Shown: positions 45,161 through 54,790 of the stretch, piece after piece
Layout of the letters: every line of letters starts with the position of its first letter
Numbering within the stretch: position 1 is the stretch's first letter
Assembly: GCA_029204225.1 (NCBI GenBank)
Contig: CM055095.1
Span: 66,921,940 to 66,985,939, forward strand
Length of the DNA: 64,000 bases
Reading direction: 5' to 3'
From: Diphasiastrum complanatum
Lineage: Eukaryota > Streptophyta > Lycopodiopsida > Lycopodiales > Lycopodiaceae
Position numbers and translations under genes: made by a program
Notes under the pieces: generated by a model
The model's database searches: none
The model's input: only the letters and a program-made list of their open reading frames with translations
Told to the model about the DNA's origin: nothing

Positions 45161-45583
45161 CAAAAGGTGTACATGTCAAGTATGTGAAAACCATGGGAGC
45201 GTATATAAACGTCTCCAAAAAAAAACTATGCATAAAAGAAAAATGAGTAATATAGCTGTAAACTACAAACTGCCAACTGTCCATAAGTGGGAGCAAGAGT
45301 AGGTGCCATGAGTAGAGTAGAGTAGAGTAGTATCAGATAGTGTTAGATACTACTGCTGCTGAAAAAAGACGTAATACGAGCAGTATCAGGAGGTATGGGC
45401 CGTCGCTGACGTCGTCTAGGAGGGTGAAAACTGTGCACTCTCATAACAAGGTGAGAAGTCTGAACTGCTGCATGACTATGAGTGATACACTGTCTCTGAC
45501 ATCGGTGAGGTGGTATGTCGTCGTCATCGTCATCGGACCGTGTCCGTCTCCTGGTGAAGAAAGACGTAATCTGAGCCTAAGGG

Positions 45584-48060
45584 CTAGGATGTGGCTGGTG
45601 AGCTGTCTGGTACATATCCTGGCACAACAAGACCATCTCTCGTAGCATAAGTACAACACAGCGAGTCCTCATATCCCATTAATGCTCTAAGTGTAGTAGG
45701 CATGTCACGGAATAAACAATGATATCTCCCTCTAATCTCATAATATATGGGGCATCTGAAGATGAAATGCTCCTCGGACTCTATCTCATGTAGGGGACAC
45801 AGCAGGCATAGTCTCTCCTCTCGTGGTGTACCCTGGAATCTGCCTGTCTCAATAGCCAACTGATGTGAGGAGACTCTGAACTGTCCCAAAGTGAAATGGA
45901 GACCGTGTGATAGTCCACATCATCCGCATAGAGAAGGATGGCAATCAAAACGTCTCCCAGCCGACACCCGTCCCCACCACACTGAGAGATGACCTGCTCT
46001 AGCTCGTCAATATATAATCCAAAGAGAACTGGTGAGAGAGAGCATCCCTGCCTAACCCCAATAGTACTCCAGATTTGCTCAGAAATGCCACTACCATGAC
46101 GAAAGCAACCCAAAACTCTCTCATAGAGAGCCATGACGACTAGAATAATATCTGTAGAGAAACCTAGGTCTCGAAGTCTCTGGATAAGTAAAGAGCGTGG
46201 AACAGAATCAAAGGCTTTCTCGAAGTCCACAGAACAACAGTAAACCTTTTCTTTCCTGTGTCTAGCTTCCTCAATGATGGTGCGGAGTGTGCCTGTGATC
46301 TGTAGTGGAATAATGAGCGCGGAACCCTGCCTGACCCAAAGCATGTAATCTCCTGGACTCAGCTTCTGAGCTAACTGCAGACTGGAGGATGACGCCATAT
46401 ATCTTCGCGAGGACATGCCAATCATAATAGTGCAGTAATTACCAGGTACCATGGGGTCACCGTTTTTATGGATAGGATGTATGATGTTGGTGCACCATGA
46501 GGATGGGAAGCCCTCAACAATAGCATGGTTAAGGAGAGTGGATAATGTAGGGGCAAGGGTATCGGGGGCGTGAATCAGTAGCTCAGACTCAAGATCTTCA
46601 ATGTCTCTGGTGCGGTGGGTTTTCAGCTTTTTAATTGCTGCCCGAACCAAGTCAGGGGTGAAGAAGGTGAAGTCTGAAGGTTGAGGAGAGATGGAGATGG
46701 GCGTATCAGTGGGTATAGTGTAAAGCTGGGTAGCATAGTCGGTCCAAATATGTAAATCGTCTAGAAGAGGGGGAGGGGCACGAGGGATAAACTCACGCCA
46801 AAAGGCACCAGAGGAGGAGCTGTGAAGGAGGTTCACAAGACGGTTTCCTTCGGAGTCGTCATAGGCACGATTTTTGTGGCGGAGTGTGCGGTTGTACAAT
46901 TGTCGTGAAGAGCGGAGGAGATGGCAAGCGTGGAAACAAGCATGTGTGACAGAGTGGTGAAGGGATCGGCATTCCGCGTCATACCACGGTGGGTGGAAAG
47001 GTTGTAATGATCGAGGATGGACTGGTTTGTGTTTATGAGGTTTAGAGGGGAAAGCCAAAGTAGCTACAGAGTGGAGACAGGTGGTGAGGAAGGCGGCTTG
47101 TGATTCTAGTGATTCATTGTGTGGAAAAGAGTGAAGTAAGGAGGTGAGGGATTCCTGGTAGAGTGGGATAGAGAGGGGATGGAAGGTGTATTTGGGTGCA
47201 CGGGGAAGGATGGTGGACTGGTGTTGATGTTGTGGTGGTGGAAGGTGGCCAGTAGCGAAGGATAGGAACGAATGATCAGAGACGGTGGTATGGGAGATAC
47301 GGAAGCTGTGAATGAGAGGAATGGATGACGATGACCCCATGAGGTAATCAACCACACTATGACCGCCACTGTGAGGGTGACACGTATAGCTGCCCGAGTT
47401 AGGCCCATTATAAATGGCTAACTCATGTGCCTCACCAAACTGCAACAGGTACTCACCAGATGAAGTAATAGGTCCCAGTCCATCATCGGAGATCCTGGTG
47501 ATCCCCAAGCTGTCACTATCCAGGGCATGAACTCGCAACTGATCTGTAGCATCATGGAACTCTGTCTGTCGTGAAGCTGTCCGGGCATTAAAATCCCCAG
47601 TGAGAAAAATATGCCCCTACTCTGCAAATCTAATGATATCCACCGAAAGGTCCAAGTAAGGTGAGCCAACACCCTCAGCAAAGGAGGAGGACTCTGGAGG
47701 AAAATACCAGGCAGCAATGAAGACGTCCCTATCCAAACCAAGCGCTCGTCCTGTGATACAAAGCCAAATATACCGTGCATGCTCATCATGCCTGACGAAC
47801 TCAAACATCTGATGAAGGGACTCTCTATAGAGACAAGCCACTCCTCCCGAACCACGGCCACTGGCTGATCTAGTCTCAGATCTGTATACTGAATCCCATC
47901 TGTATCCCGGGAAGGCTGGTAAACCGCGCACCTGGCTCTCGTGAGTCTCCATAAAAAACAATAGGTCTCGTCCAGTGATAAAGTCAATCAGATCACCTGC
48001 TGTAGAGGATGAGTGGATGCCATCACAATTCCATACCCCAATCTGAAGATGGTATGGATG
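45584..48060 (-). pseudogene. LINE ORF2: endonuclease, reverse transcriptase, zinc knuckle
   Basis: Endonuclease (APE type): IGVWNCDGIHSSS, LFFMETHES, RGSGGVACLYRES, FLTGDFNART and HTTVSDHSFLS near the end, which includes the S-D-H catalytic end. A TAG stop separates RFAE from GHIFLTGDF near 47615. RT: VYCCSVDFEKAFDSVPRSL, IGVRQGCSLSPVLFGLYIDE and ILLYADDVDY. Right after YADDV the sequence jumps to the C-terminal region: in another frame LGQFRVSSHQLAIETGRF and LCLLCPLHEIESEEHFIFRC, a C-x2-C...H-x4-C knuckle. About 0.9 kb is missing compared with the copy at 49.7-52.6 kb. The family role is nicking target DNA and copying LINE RNA into it. Confidence 0.85.
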
Positions 48061-48102
48061 GGGCCCCGGGATGCTCCAACCAATCCCGGGGGCCCCGAAT
48101 TC

Positions 48103-49007
48103 CTAGCTCTGGGAACGGCTAGGGGTGCCAACAACAAATCGTATCTGACCATCTCGATATATGACTCGTCTACCAGTCTCTCGAGCCGCCTGGAAGGCTT
48201 TACGCCTCTCCTCCACCTGGATGTAGGTAAGATCGTCATCCATAAATATGGCAGTGCCACGTAACTGGGCTCTACAGCGTAAGGCCTCTCTGCGGCTGTC
48301 TAGGGATGTGAAGCGGATGATCAAGCTGTATCGAGTCCATCTGTCACATGTCCTAGAGTGGTCTCGAGAAAACTCGTAGCTTCGTCCATGGCATCCTGTG
48401 TGTCCGGTATCCCACGAACCCTGATGTTATGAGCTTTTTGCTCCCTTGACCGCTCTTCCGAGATGGTGGATGAGATAACTGAGGAAATGGGGGCGCTAGG
48501 TTTGGTGCCTTTCATCAAGACTGCTGCCCATGAATCTTTATGCTGTTCAATTTTGTGTTCGAGCTCCCGTATCATGGTGGTGTGCGTTTCCGAGGCTGCA
48601 ACTTGCCTATTGTTAATCATGTGCTCCATTGAGGCGACTTTAGACTGCAACAGGTTCTTTACCTTTACTAAGGAGACCACTACTTCTTTCAACTGTGTAA
48701 GTTCTTGCTTCAAGAGCTGAAAATCTGCTCTCATTTGGTCAGCTTCCCAAGAGGAAAAGAGTTCAACTGATTTGGAGGGAGTGTAAAGAATGGGTGCGGT
48801 GGCAGGAGCTGTGGATTGGTGTGAGGACAGTGCAGAAGGAGGATGAAAGAGAGAGGGGAGCAGTAGTGAGAGAAGGAGTGAAAGAAGAAGAAGAAGAAGA
48901 GAAGAGGGACGAGGTGGAGGGGGGTGCCATGTCAGCTGCAACAGCAAGCATCTCATCAGCGAGGGTGCCATTTTTGGCAGAAGCATCGTTCTTGGCAGCC
49001 GCAGCAA
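48103..49007 (-). pseudogene. LINE ORF1 (RNA-binding protein), one frameshift
   Basis: Frame 49007-48321: Leu/Ser/Pro-rich N-terminus, then a coiled coil (QMRADFQLLKQELTQLKEVV and IRELEHKIEQHKDSW), then KAHNIRVRGIPDTQDAMDEA. A one-base shift near 48322 moves to frame 48324-48103: IIRFTSLDSRREALRCRAQL, then TAIFMDDDLTYIQ. The layout (coiled coil, RNA-binding region, C-terminal domain with a DDDLT block) is that of L1-type ORF1, which coats LINE RNA. Start codon uncertain, because the N-terminal part is low complexity. Confidence 0.75.
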
Positions 49008-49039
49008 GGAGTACTATTGAGGTGGCAGCAACGGCGTGG

Positions 49040-49390
49040 AGGGAGATGGGTGAGGTAGCGAGGGGGGGGTGGGTGAGGTAGCGAGGGGGGGAAGTGAAAT
49101 AGCAGCGAGTGAGGGGGTGGGTGAGGTATCAACGAGGGAGGGGGTGGGTGAGTATCAGCGAGGGAGGGGGTGGGTGATGTAGCGAGGGGAGCAGCGAGGG
49201 GGATGGGTGATATAGCAGTGAGGGGGGGGTGGGGGATGTAACGAGGGGGCTGGGTGAGGGGATGGGTGAGGTAGCGAGGGGGATGGGTGACGTAGTGGGT
49301 GGTGTAGCAGCGAGGGAGGTGGTGGGTGAGGTAGCGAGGGGGGTGAGTGAGGTAGCGAGGGGAGGAGGTGAGGTAGAAGGGCGAGGGGGT
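49040..49390. repeat. G-rich minisatellite in the LINE 5' UTR
   Basis: Unit close to GTGGGTGAGGTAGCGAGGGG, over a dozen imperfect copies with variable G runs. The frames across it are low-complexity artefacts. Confidence 0.8.
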
Positions 49391-49619
49391 AGGACCGTCC
49401 TACAGGCAGCACAAGGAGGGGCCATGGAGGGAGATGGCTGACAGCGATGGATGAAGGGCTGGCAGCGGTGGACAGGATGAAAGCGATGGACACGGTGGAG
49501 GTGGAGGTTCAGCGAGGGGGAGCCACCATCGCGATCAGCACCATCCATCGCGATCAGAGAGAGAGAGAGGAGAGGGAGAGCGAGGGGGGTAATCCAGGGT
49601 AGGGCGAGCTAGGACAGGG

Positions 49620-49671
49620 CAGCCGCAGCCATCACCATCGCGAGGCAGCCGCAGCCATCACCATCGCGAGG
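49620..49671. repeat. 26-bp exact tandem duplication at the LINE 5' end
   Basis: CAGCCGCAGCCATCACCATC and the following GCGAGG, repeated once without change (49620-49645, 49646-49671), immediately before the GA tract. Confidence 0.85.
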
Positions 49672-49675
49672 GGGG

Positions 49676-49676
<1 letters not shown>

Positions 49677-49735
<59 letters not shown>
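49677..49735. repeat. (GA)n tract between two LINE copies
   Basis: About 26 GA units. It is the tail of the LINE at 49736-52620 and at the same time the 5' junction of the LINE at 45109-49676. Confidence 0.9.
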
Positions 49736-49737
<2 letters not shown>

Positions 49738-52620
49738 ATTAGAATTAGAATTATTATTATTAACGTCTTTTGGTATCCAAAGGTACATAAGACAAAAGAG
49801 AGTACAAGCGTGAGGAGCATTGTCCGCATACGATGAAAAGAAAAGAACTAGTATATCTACCTCTCTATCTCTAAGAAAAAGTATCAAAACTTGACCACCA
49901 GCTTGTGAGGATACAACACAAGAGCTTAACCACTTGCTCTGCGGAGGAGACTAGCTACGAGCGAGCTGAAAGTAATGAGTGATGGTAGTAGTGGAGCATG
50001 ACGTAGGCTGGCGGAGAGCACGTGAAGACCTGGTAGCACTGGATCTAGAGGAAGCATATGAAACTCTCTGTGTCTTCGATCTTCGAACGGAGACTTCAAA
50101 ATCCTCAACTAAAATATCCTCTCTGTCTCACTTCTAGAAGAACTGGGTCATATGAGCCTGACTGTGATCCATATCTGAGAGCGTAGGTAGAAGTGAAGCT
50201 TGTAGAGTATACATCTCTCTCAATAGAAGACCTACACATCTGGGGTCTGGATACTCGAGGAAGGATCTCAGTGTGAGAGGAGTATCTATGTATAAACAAT
50301 GGTATCGCCCTCTGATCTCATATATATTGGACAGCGAAAGATGAAATGAACCTCATCCTCCACCTCCTGAAGAGAGCAAAGCTGACATATCCTCTGAAAT
50401 CTAGGAGTGTCCGTGTATCTACTTGTCTCGATAGCAAGCTGGTGAGAAGAGACTCCAAGCTGTCCCATACGGTATCTCAGACCAAAAGATAGCAGTTGTG
50501 TAAGATATGCTGGAAGGATAGGAATGCCCGTAGCATCCAGCCGTAATAGATGTGTGCCGTAAAAATGGATCTTGACCCTATCAGGATCAGGCTGTGACCA
50601 TATAGTGCGTATGTAGCTTCGATAAATCTGATGTCTGATATAAGCATGGGTCCCGCTCGGAAGATCAAGTGCAGATAACCCCCAAGTCTGAAGAAGGGTT
50701 GAGACGCTGCTATACCAAGAATGCTTGGCTCCCTGTTCAGCAATGGTACGGGATGAATTGAGAGCAACAATAATGTATCTGGAAATATCTAAATCTGATA
50801 CCCTGTGAAAGAAAGGTAATGATCTGAAACATAGCACCGATAACCAAGGGAGGGGAAGCAAAGTCTGCTAGTATGATATCATGTGGCACCGAGGGCTTAG
50901 CCCGGATCATCCTGCTGAGCATGAGAATCTGGATACGAGTAAGATCCCTCCATGTATCGCATGATAAATCAGGGCACCAAGTCTCAGCAGAGCATAAAAC
51001 AACTGGGGAGACAGTAGCAGAAAATAGTAAGCATCTCGTAGCAAGGTCCTGCACATAGTATGTGGAACAGAATCTCTCCATATGAACAAGAGCGGTATGC
51101 TCCTTACGGAGCCTGGTGAGGGCTGCTGGTCGAAATGTGAGTAGTGGACCAAAGAAAAGGAGTAAGAGGTCACAATCTCAATTCGTAGCCCATCATAGTA
51201 GAATACCACATCTCTCATATGCTATCTATTACTGTTGAACACCATAATCTTGGTCTTCTTAGTGTTAGCCGTCAATCTCCAAAGCTAACAAAAGTGATGT
51301 ACAGCAGAAAGGTGTCTCTATAAACCAGCTGCAAAGGATGAGAGAAGAACCACATCATCAACATATAAGAGAATGGGGATAATAATGTCCGCTGAGGGAC
51401 AGCCCTCTCCACCTTCCTCGCGAATAATCCGCTCGAGATCATCAATATATAATGCAAAGAGAGTGGGTGATAAGGGACAACCCTGCTTCACTCCAATGGT
51501 AGAATGTATCAGTGGGGACTAGCCACTACCATCTCTGAAAGGCGCCAAAACTCGATCAGATAAAGTAATGATCGCAGCAATAGTCTCCTCTGTAAAGCCC
51601 AGTGAAGATAACCTCTAGAAAAGGAGATGTCTCGGAATAGAGTCAAAAGCTTTGCGAAAGTCCACAAAGCAGCAATAAACTCTCTGTTTCCGATGTCGTG
51701 CCCCCTCAATAATGCATCTCAAAATGAAGATCTAATCTGAGGTAGAGTATCCCCAGCCTGACCCATAGTGTGTAACTCCTCAATCTCAGCAAAAGATCCA
51801 ATAACCGTTTGCAATATAGAAGCATAAATCTTAGCCAGAGTGTGACCAATCATGATGGTGCGATAGTTTTCTACATTCATGGGATCACCTGCCTTGAGGA
51901 TGGGATGAAGGATATTAGTACACCATGTCGTGGGAAAACCAGAAGTGACAGCTGTGTTAAAAAACGTGAGCAATGTAGGGAGAGATAAGGTGTGCTATAG
52001 GCTTTAGGAAGTCTATGTTTAAAGAGTCATAATCAGTGGCTTTATGAAGTTTGGCATGTTTAATGGCGTTTTCAACCATGTGTGGAGTAAAAAGCGAGCA
52101 GTGGGCAGGTTGTGGTGAGAGTAAGGTAGGAGGAGAGTCCATGGTATAGAGTTTCATGGCATATTCGATCCAGGATTTGAGGGCTATGGGGGCTAATGTC
52201 GAAGAGTGTCTGGTGAAGTGCTTCCAGAAAAAGGAGGAGGTAATCCCAATAGTGACCCAATAATGTGTAGCCAGATATAGCGAGCGTATGGATCTTGTTT
52301 AACCATCTTAACTACGGTGTCTCTGTATAAACAAGCTACTCCGCCAGATACTCGACAAGTTTTTCCTCGCACAAATGGGCGAAAAACATAATGCCAAGAG
52401 TAATCATGTATATGTGGGAGAGGATGATATAAGGACTCATGGGTTTCAGCCAACAACAAAATGTCACATTTGCTAATAAAATCAGCAAAATTTCCTGCCG
52501 ATGATGATGTATCCTATCTAGCAACCCCTTGGAATTTTCATGTCTCCACTTAACGCTAATAAGCAGAGACTCTAGGTTCTTAGAGCTCCCAGGAAAGTGA
52601 ATGGAGTGCCACATGATATG
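49736..52620 (-). mobile_element. L1-like LINE, 5'-truncated with deleted endonuclease
   Basis: Minus strand from 52620: a trace of ORF1 end (VGTPFTF), endonuclease start with GNFADFISKCDILLLAETHE and SGGVACLYRDTVV, a jump to the spacer region near 52260, then RT in several frames down to 51270. The thumb region is 51218-50290. A knuckle-like QLCSLQEVEDEVHFIFRC lies near 50340-50400, and the 3' UTR ends with stem-loop and (TC)n tail. RT pieces include AENYRTIMIGHTLAKIYASI-like and GCSLSP-like blocks, and a catalytic-box region with ILIYADDVVLL-like spelling near 51340-51370. More decayed than its neighbour. Confidence 0.8.
49765..49793 (-). other. LINE 3' stem-loop
   Basis: Plus strand GTCTT-TTG-GTATCC-AAA-GGTAC-AT-AAGAC. 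The outer stem is as in the other copies, and the inner stem GTA.CC/GGTAC has one bulged T. Confidence 0.6.
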
Positions 52621-53072
52621 GAATCTTGTATAAAATATTATTTTCAGCATGCAATAGTTGGTGCTAAATCTTTCCATGTTCATGATATGATAGAATTATG
52701 TCTGTAAAACATCTGAGTCGAATTTGAAGTGACGAGCCCATACCCTCTATATGGTTGTTCTACAGATGCAGGTGGATGTATTGGTGGCTCAGCTCCAGAA
52801 GGCAAGTAAACAAGAGAGGGAGACAGAAAGATAGACAAAGAAAATACAAAGAGTAAGTGTGATGTAACGATGAGAAAGTCATCACAGGAGCTTGCAGTAA
52901 ATACATGCATAAAGGTTCTCCACAAAAACCCTAAGCCTAGCTGGCTTGCTTAAGCTCTAACCTGCCTTATGCTATACTATGTTAAAGATCATTGAATTAC
53001 CTAAGAGAAAGGTGCAATCCCCTAACCCTAAACCTGAAAATTCCTTTGTACGTCTGGCTTTCTAGAACCTAC
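52621..53072 (-). other. Start of 17.5-kb TDP1 intron
   Basis: Begins with the donor GTAGGT at 53072. No feature seen between it and the first LINE. The minus-strand 81-codon frame at 52680-52925 is not TDP1-like. Confidence 0.5.
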
Positions 53073-53176
53073 CTTCGTCCAGTATGTTCGGCTTGCCAAT
53101 GAGCCCAATATTTGGAGAGAAAATTTTTGTCAACATTCTTTGCTGGGCTTGGAATTGCATTTCCCGCAGCATATCC
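53073..53176 (-). CDS. TDP1: TDP1 exon with GYAAGNAIPSP
   Basis: A 104-nt exon starting GYAAGNAIPSPAKNVDKNFL and continuing SKYWAHWQAEHTGR, ending with the first two bases of a Ser codon. This stretch precedes the second H-K-N motif in plant TDP1. The acceptor is TTTTTTGCAG|G and the donor CGAAG|GTAGGT. Its outgoing phase fits the micro-exon at 35546-35599, and its incoming phase 0 fits the exon at 53370-53519. Confidence 0.93.
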
Positions 53177-53369
53177 CTGCAAAAAATCCACATTAGCAGA
53201 TTAGCTAAGTAATATCGCTGCTACATAATGCAATGATAGAGTATAGTAGGAGCACAAGAGTACTGTAGTCGTAAACTCGTTCTCTTCCATACCTAGAGAG
53301 AGCATTTACATAACTGTCCTGATGTACAATCAAGTCGGAAAAGAAAACATCATGTAAGAAAATTATGAC

Positions 53370-53519
53370 CTCAAGAGACCAGCGCACATCTTCAACAGTT
53401 GGCCATACAATCTGCACCTCTCCAGGACCCAATAGCTCCTTGTTAGGCATTGATCCAGCGCATGTTGAAGAAGCAAATTCACCCATCCACTTCTCATCCA
53501 AAGAACCAATTGATGAGAA
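53370..53519 (-). CDS. TDP1: TDP1 exon with FSSIGSLDEKW
   Basis: A 150-nt exon in phase 0 at both ends, beginning FSSIGSLDEKWMGEFASSTC and ending IVWPTVEDVRWSLE. The QFSSxGSLDxKW and IVWPTVEDVR blocks are hallmark TDP1 segments. The acceptor is GTTATGCAG|T and the donor CTTGAG|GTCATA. Introns of 128 bp and 193 bp on its sides are of normal plant size, in contrast with the later introns. Confidence 0.93.
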
Positions 53520-53647
53520 CTGCATAACATTAAACCAGGGTCTAAAAAATGGCATGTTTCTATGCATCATATGAACAGATTATAGTTGAGCTTAGATACA
53601 GCAACTGAATCAAGTCTTTAACAAGGATCAAGGTAGGAATTTGCAAC

Positions 53648-53782
53648 CTGATAGACAAGAGGAGAATTTCGAAATTGCTCCTCAAAAACTTGATCCTGTA
53701 AAATGGATCGAAGCTTCATGTGTCCCCACTTGGTCAAGTGCTGACCTTGATGGTAACCAGGAATAGATGCCACCAGCCTAAC
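53648..53782 (-). CDS. TDP1: TDP1 exon with [12 protein letters not shown]
   Basis: First exon of the gene seen in the window (135 nt, 45 codons, phase 0). It encodes [16 protein letters not shown], then [20 protein letters not shown] and [12 protein letters not shown]1 is a nuclear phospholipase-D-superfamily enzyme. It removes topoisomerase I peptides from DNA 3' ends by hydrolysing the tyrosyl-phosphodiester bond, using two H-K-N sets. This exon lies after the first set, which is encoded upstream and was not found in the window. The donor CAG|GTTGCA is good. The acceptor AAAATAG|G is acceptable but the exact 5' edge is less certain. The family protein is about 600 residues, so the six exons cover roughly the second half. 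Confidence 0.9.
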
Positions 53783-54400
53783 CTATTTTCACAGTTACAT
53801 GTCATCTTCTGAACCACGAATTCCTGAACAATAAGCTGCTAGCCTCAGGTAGATTGATGCAGCAATATTCTAAACTTCTACCTTAACAGCTAAAAGATAA
53901 GATATCAGTCCTCACAACCTATCCAGCCCCGCAGAGAGACATTCACGCACACAAACCTCACCAAGCACAGTACCTAAGAAAGTCATCATAATACATTGCT
54001 GAATGTGTACACATTGATATAAAGGTTCCATATGTATCATGATTCTAAGAGAAATTACTAGATTGTCGTTTAAAAGTTAGAACCTGACATATTAGAACCT
54101 TGAAACTCTACAGTACATTTTCCCTGACTGAAATAAAAAACCTAAAAGAGTCACAGCATTGGAGAGCTTCATAAAGACTGTTTGGATCTTTGAATTTCTT
54201 GTTGTGGTTTTTCTTTGCAGGCTGCAAGATCTTCCTTGACAGGGCCTACGATCTGCCATCTCGTCTCTCTTCTCTTTGCAGGTTGGAAGAACTTCAACGA
54301 AGGATCTGGATCTGGCTGTCTTTTCTCTCCAGCACTGGTTCTCCATTGCTGCCTCTATTAGAAAACCAACTTGCTCATACAAGTGACTTAAGACAAGATT
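53783..54400 (-). other. TDP1 intron upstream of the first exon seen
   Basis: No TDP1-like exon recognised here. The minus-strand frame at 54092-54418 has no domain and may be leader sequence of the adjoining LTR-like region. Confidence 0.4.
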
Positions 54401-54790
54401 CCTATTGTTGTTCGACAATAGTCATACACATGAGAGAGAAAACAAACAACAATGATTGCAAATGGACTAGTGTGCAGTACATACTTATAAACAATAGTCT
54501 ATGCCGAAAAGCAAAAGCAACCTTAAAACAACGTAAAAGCAATTGCCTAATTGATGTCTCTATATAAGGTAAAAGCACCCAACACCTATCTATAGCAAAA
54601 CTTGTGCTCCAAATCAAGCACTAGAATCTCGAACTTGAGTCTAACTAAATTCTAACTTGATCTTACTAAATATAGATAAAGGCCCCTAGAATTAGCATGC
54701 AGGAATCGCCCAATAGTCCTAATTAATCCTAGATGACAACAAATTAGGGGTAACAATGTGAACATTAACTCTAACACTGTCCCTTAATGT
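54401..54790 (-). repeat. Possible 3' LTR with polypurine tract
   Basis: On the minus strand AAGGGACAG, a Copia-like polypurine tract, is followed at 54776 by TGTTAGAGTTAATG, a plausible LTR start. CTTATATAGAGAC further in could be its TATA box. The other end is not clear; a CGAACAACA near 54408-54416 is one candidate. No coding sequence supports it. Confidence 0.4.

Larger units (their letters stand above)
45109..49676 (-). mobile_element. L1-like LINE, nearly full length
   Basis: Minus-strand order: GC-rich 5' UTR with minisatellite (49676 to about 49010), ORF1 49007-48103, ORF2 from about 48055 to 45584, 3' UTR with stem-loop at 45160-45131, (TC)n tail. It has about 4.6 kb. Damage is modest: one frameshift in ORF1 near 48322, one in-frame stop in the endonuclease near 47615, and a deletion of several hundred bases just after the RT catalytic box. 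It lies head to tail with the LINE at 49734-52620. Confidence 0.85.

Noticed and set aside
49129-49548. 139- and 112-codon Pro/Ser/His-rich frames
   Set aside because: Translation of the G-rich minisatellite; no sign of selection for protein.
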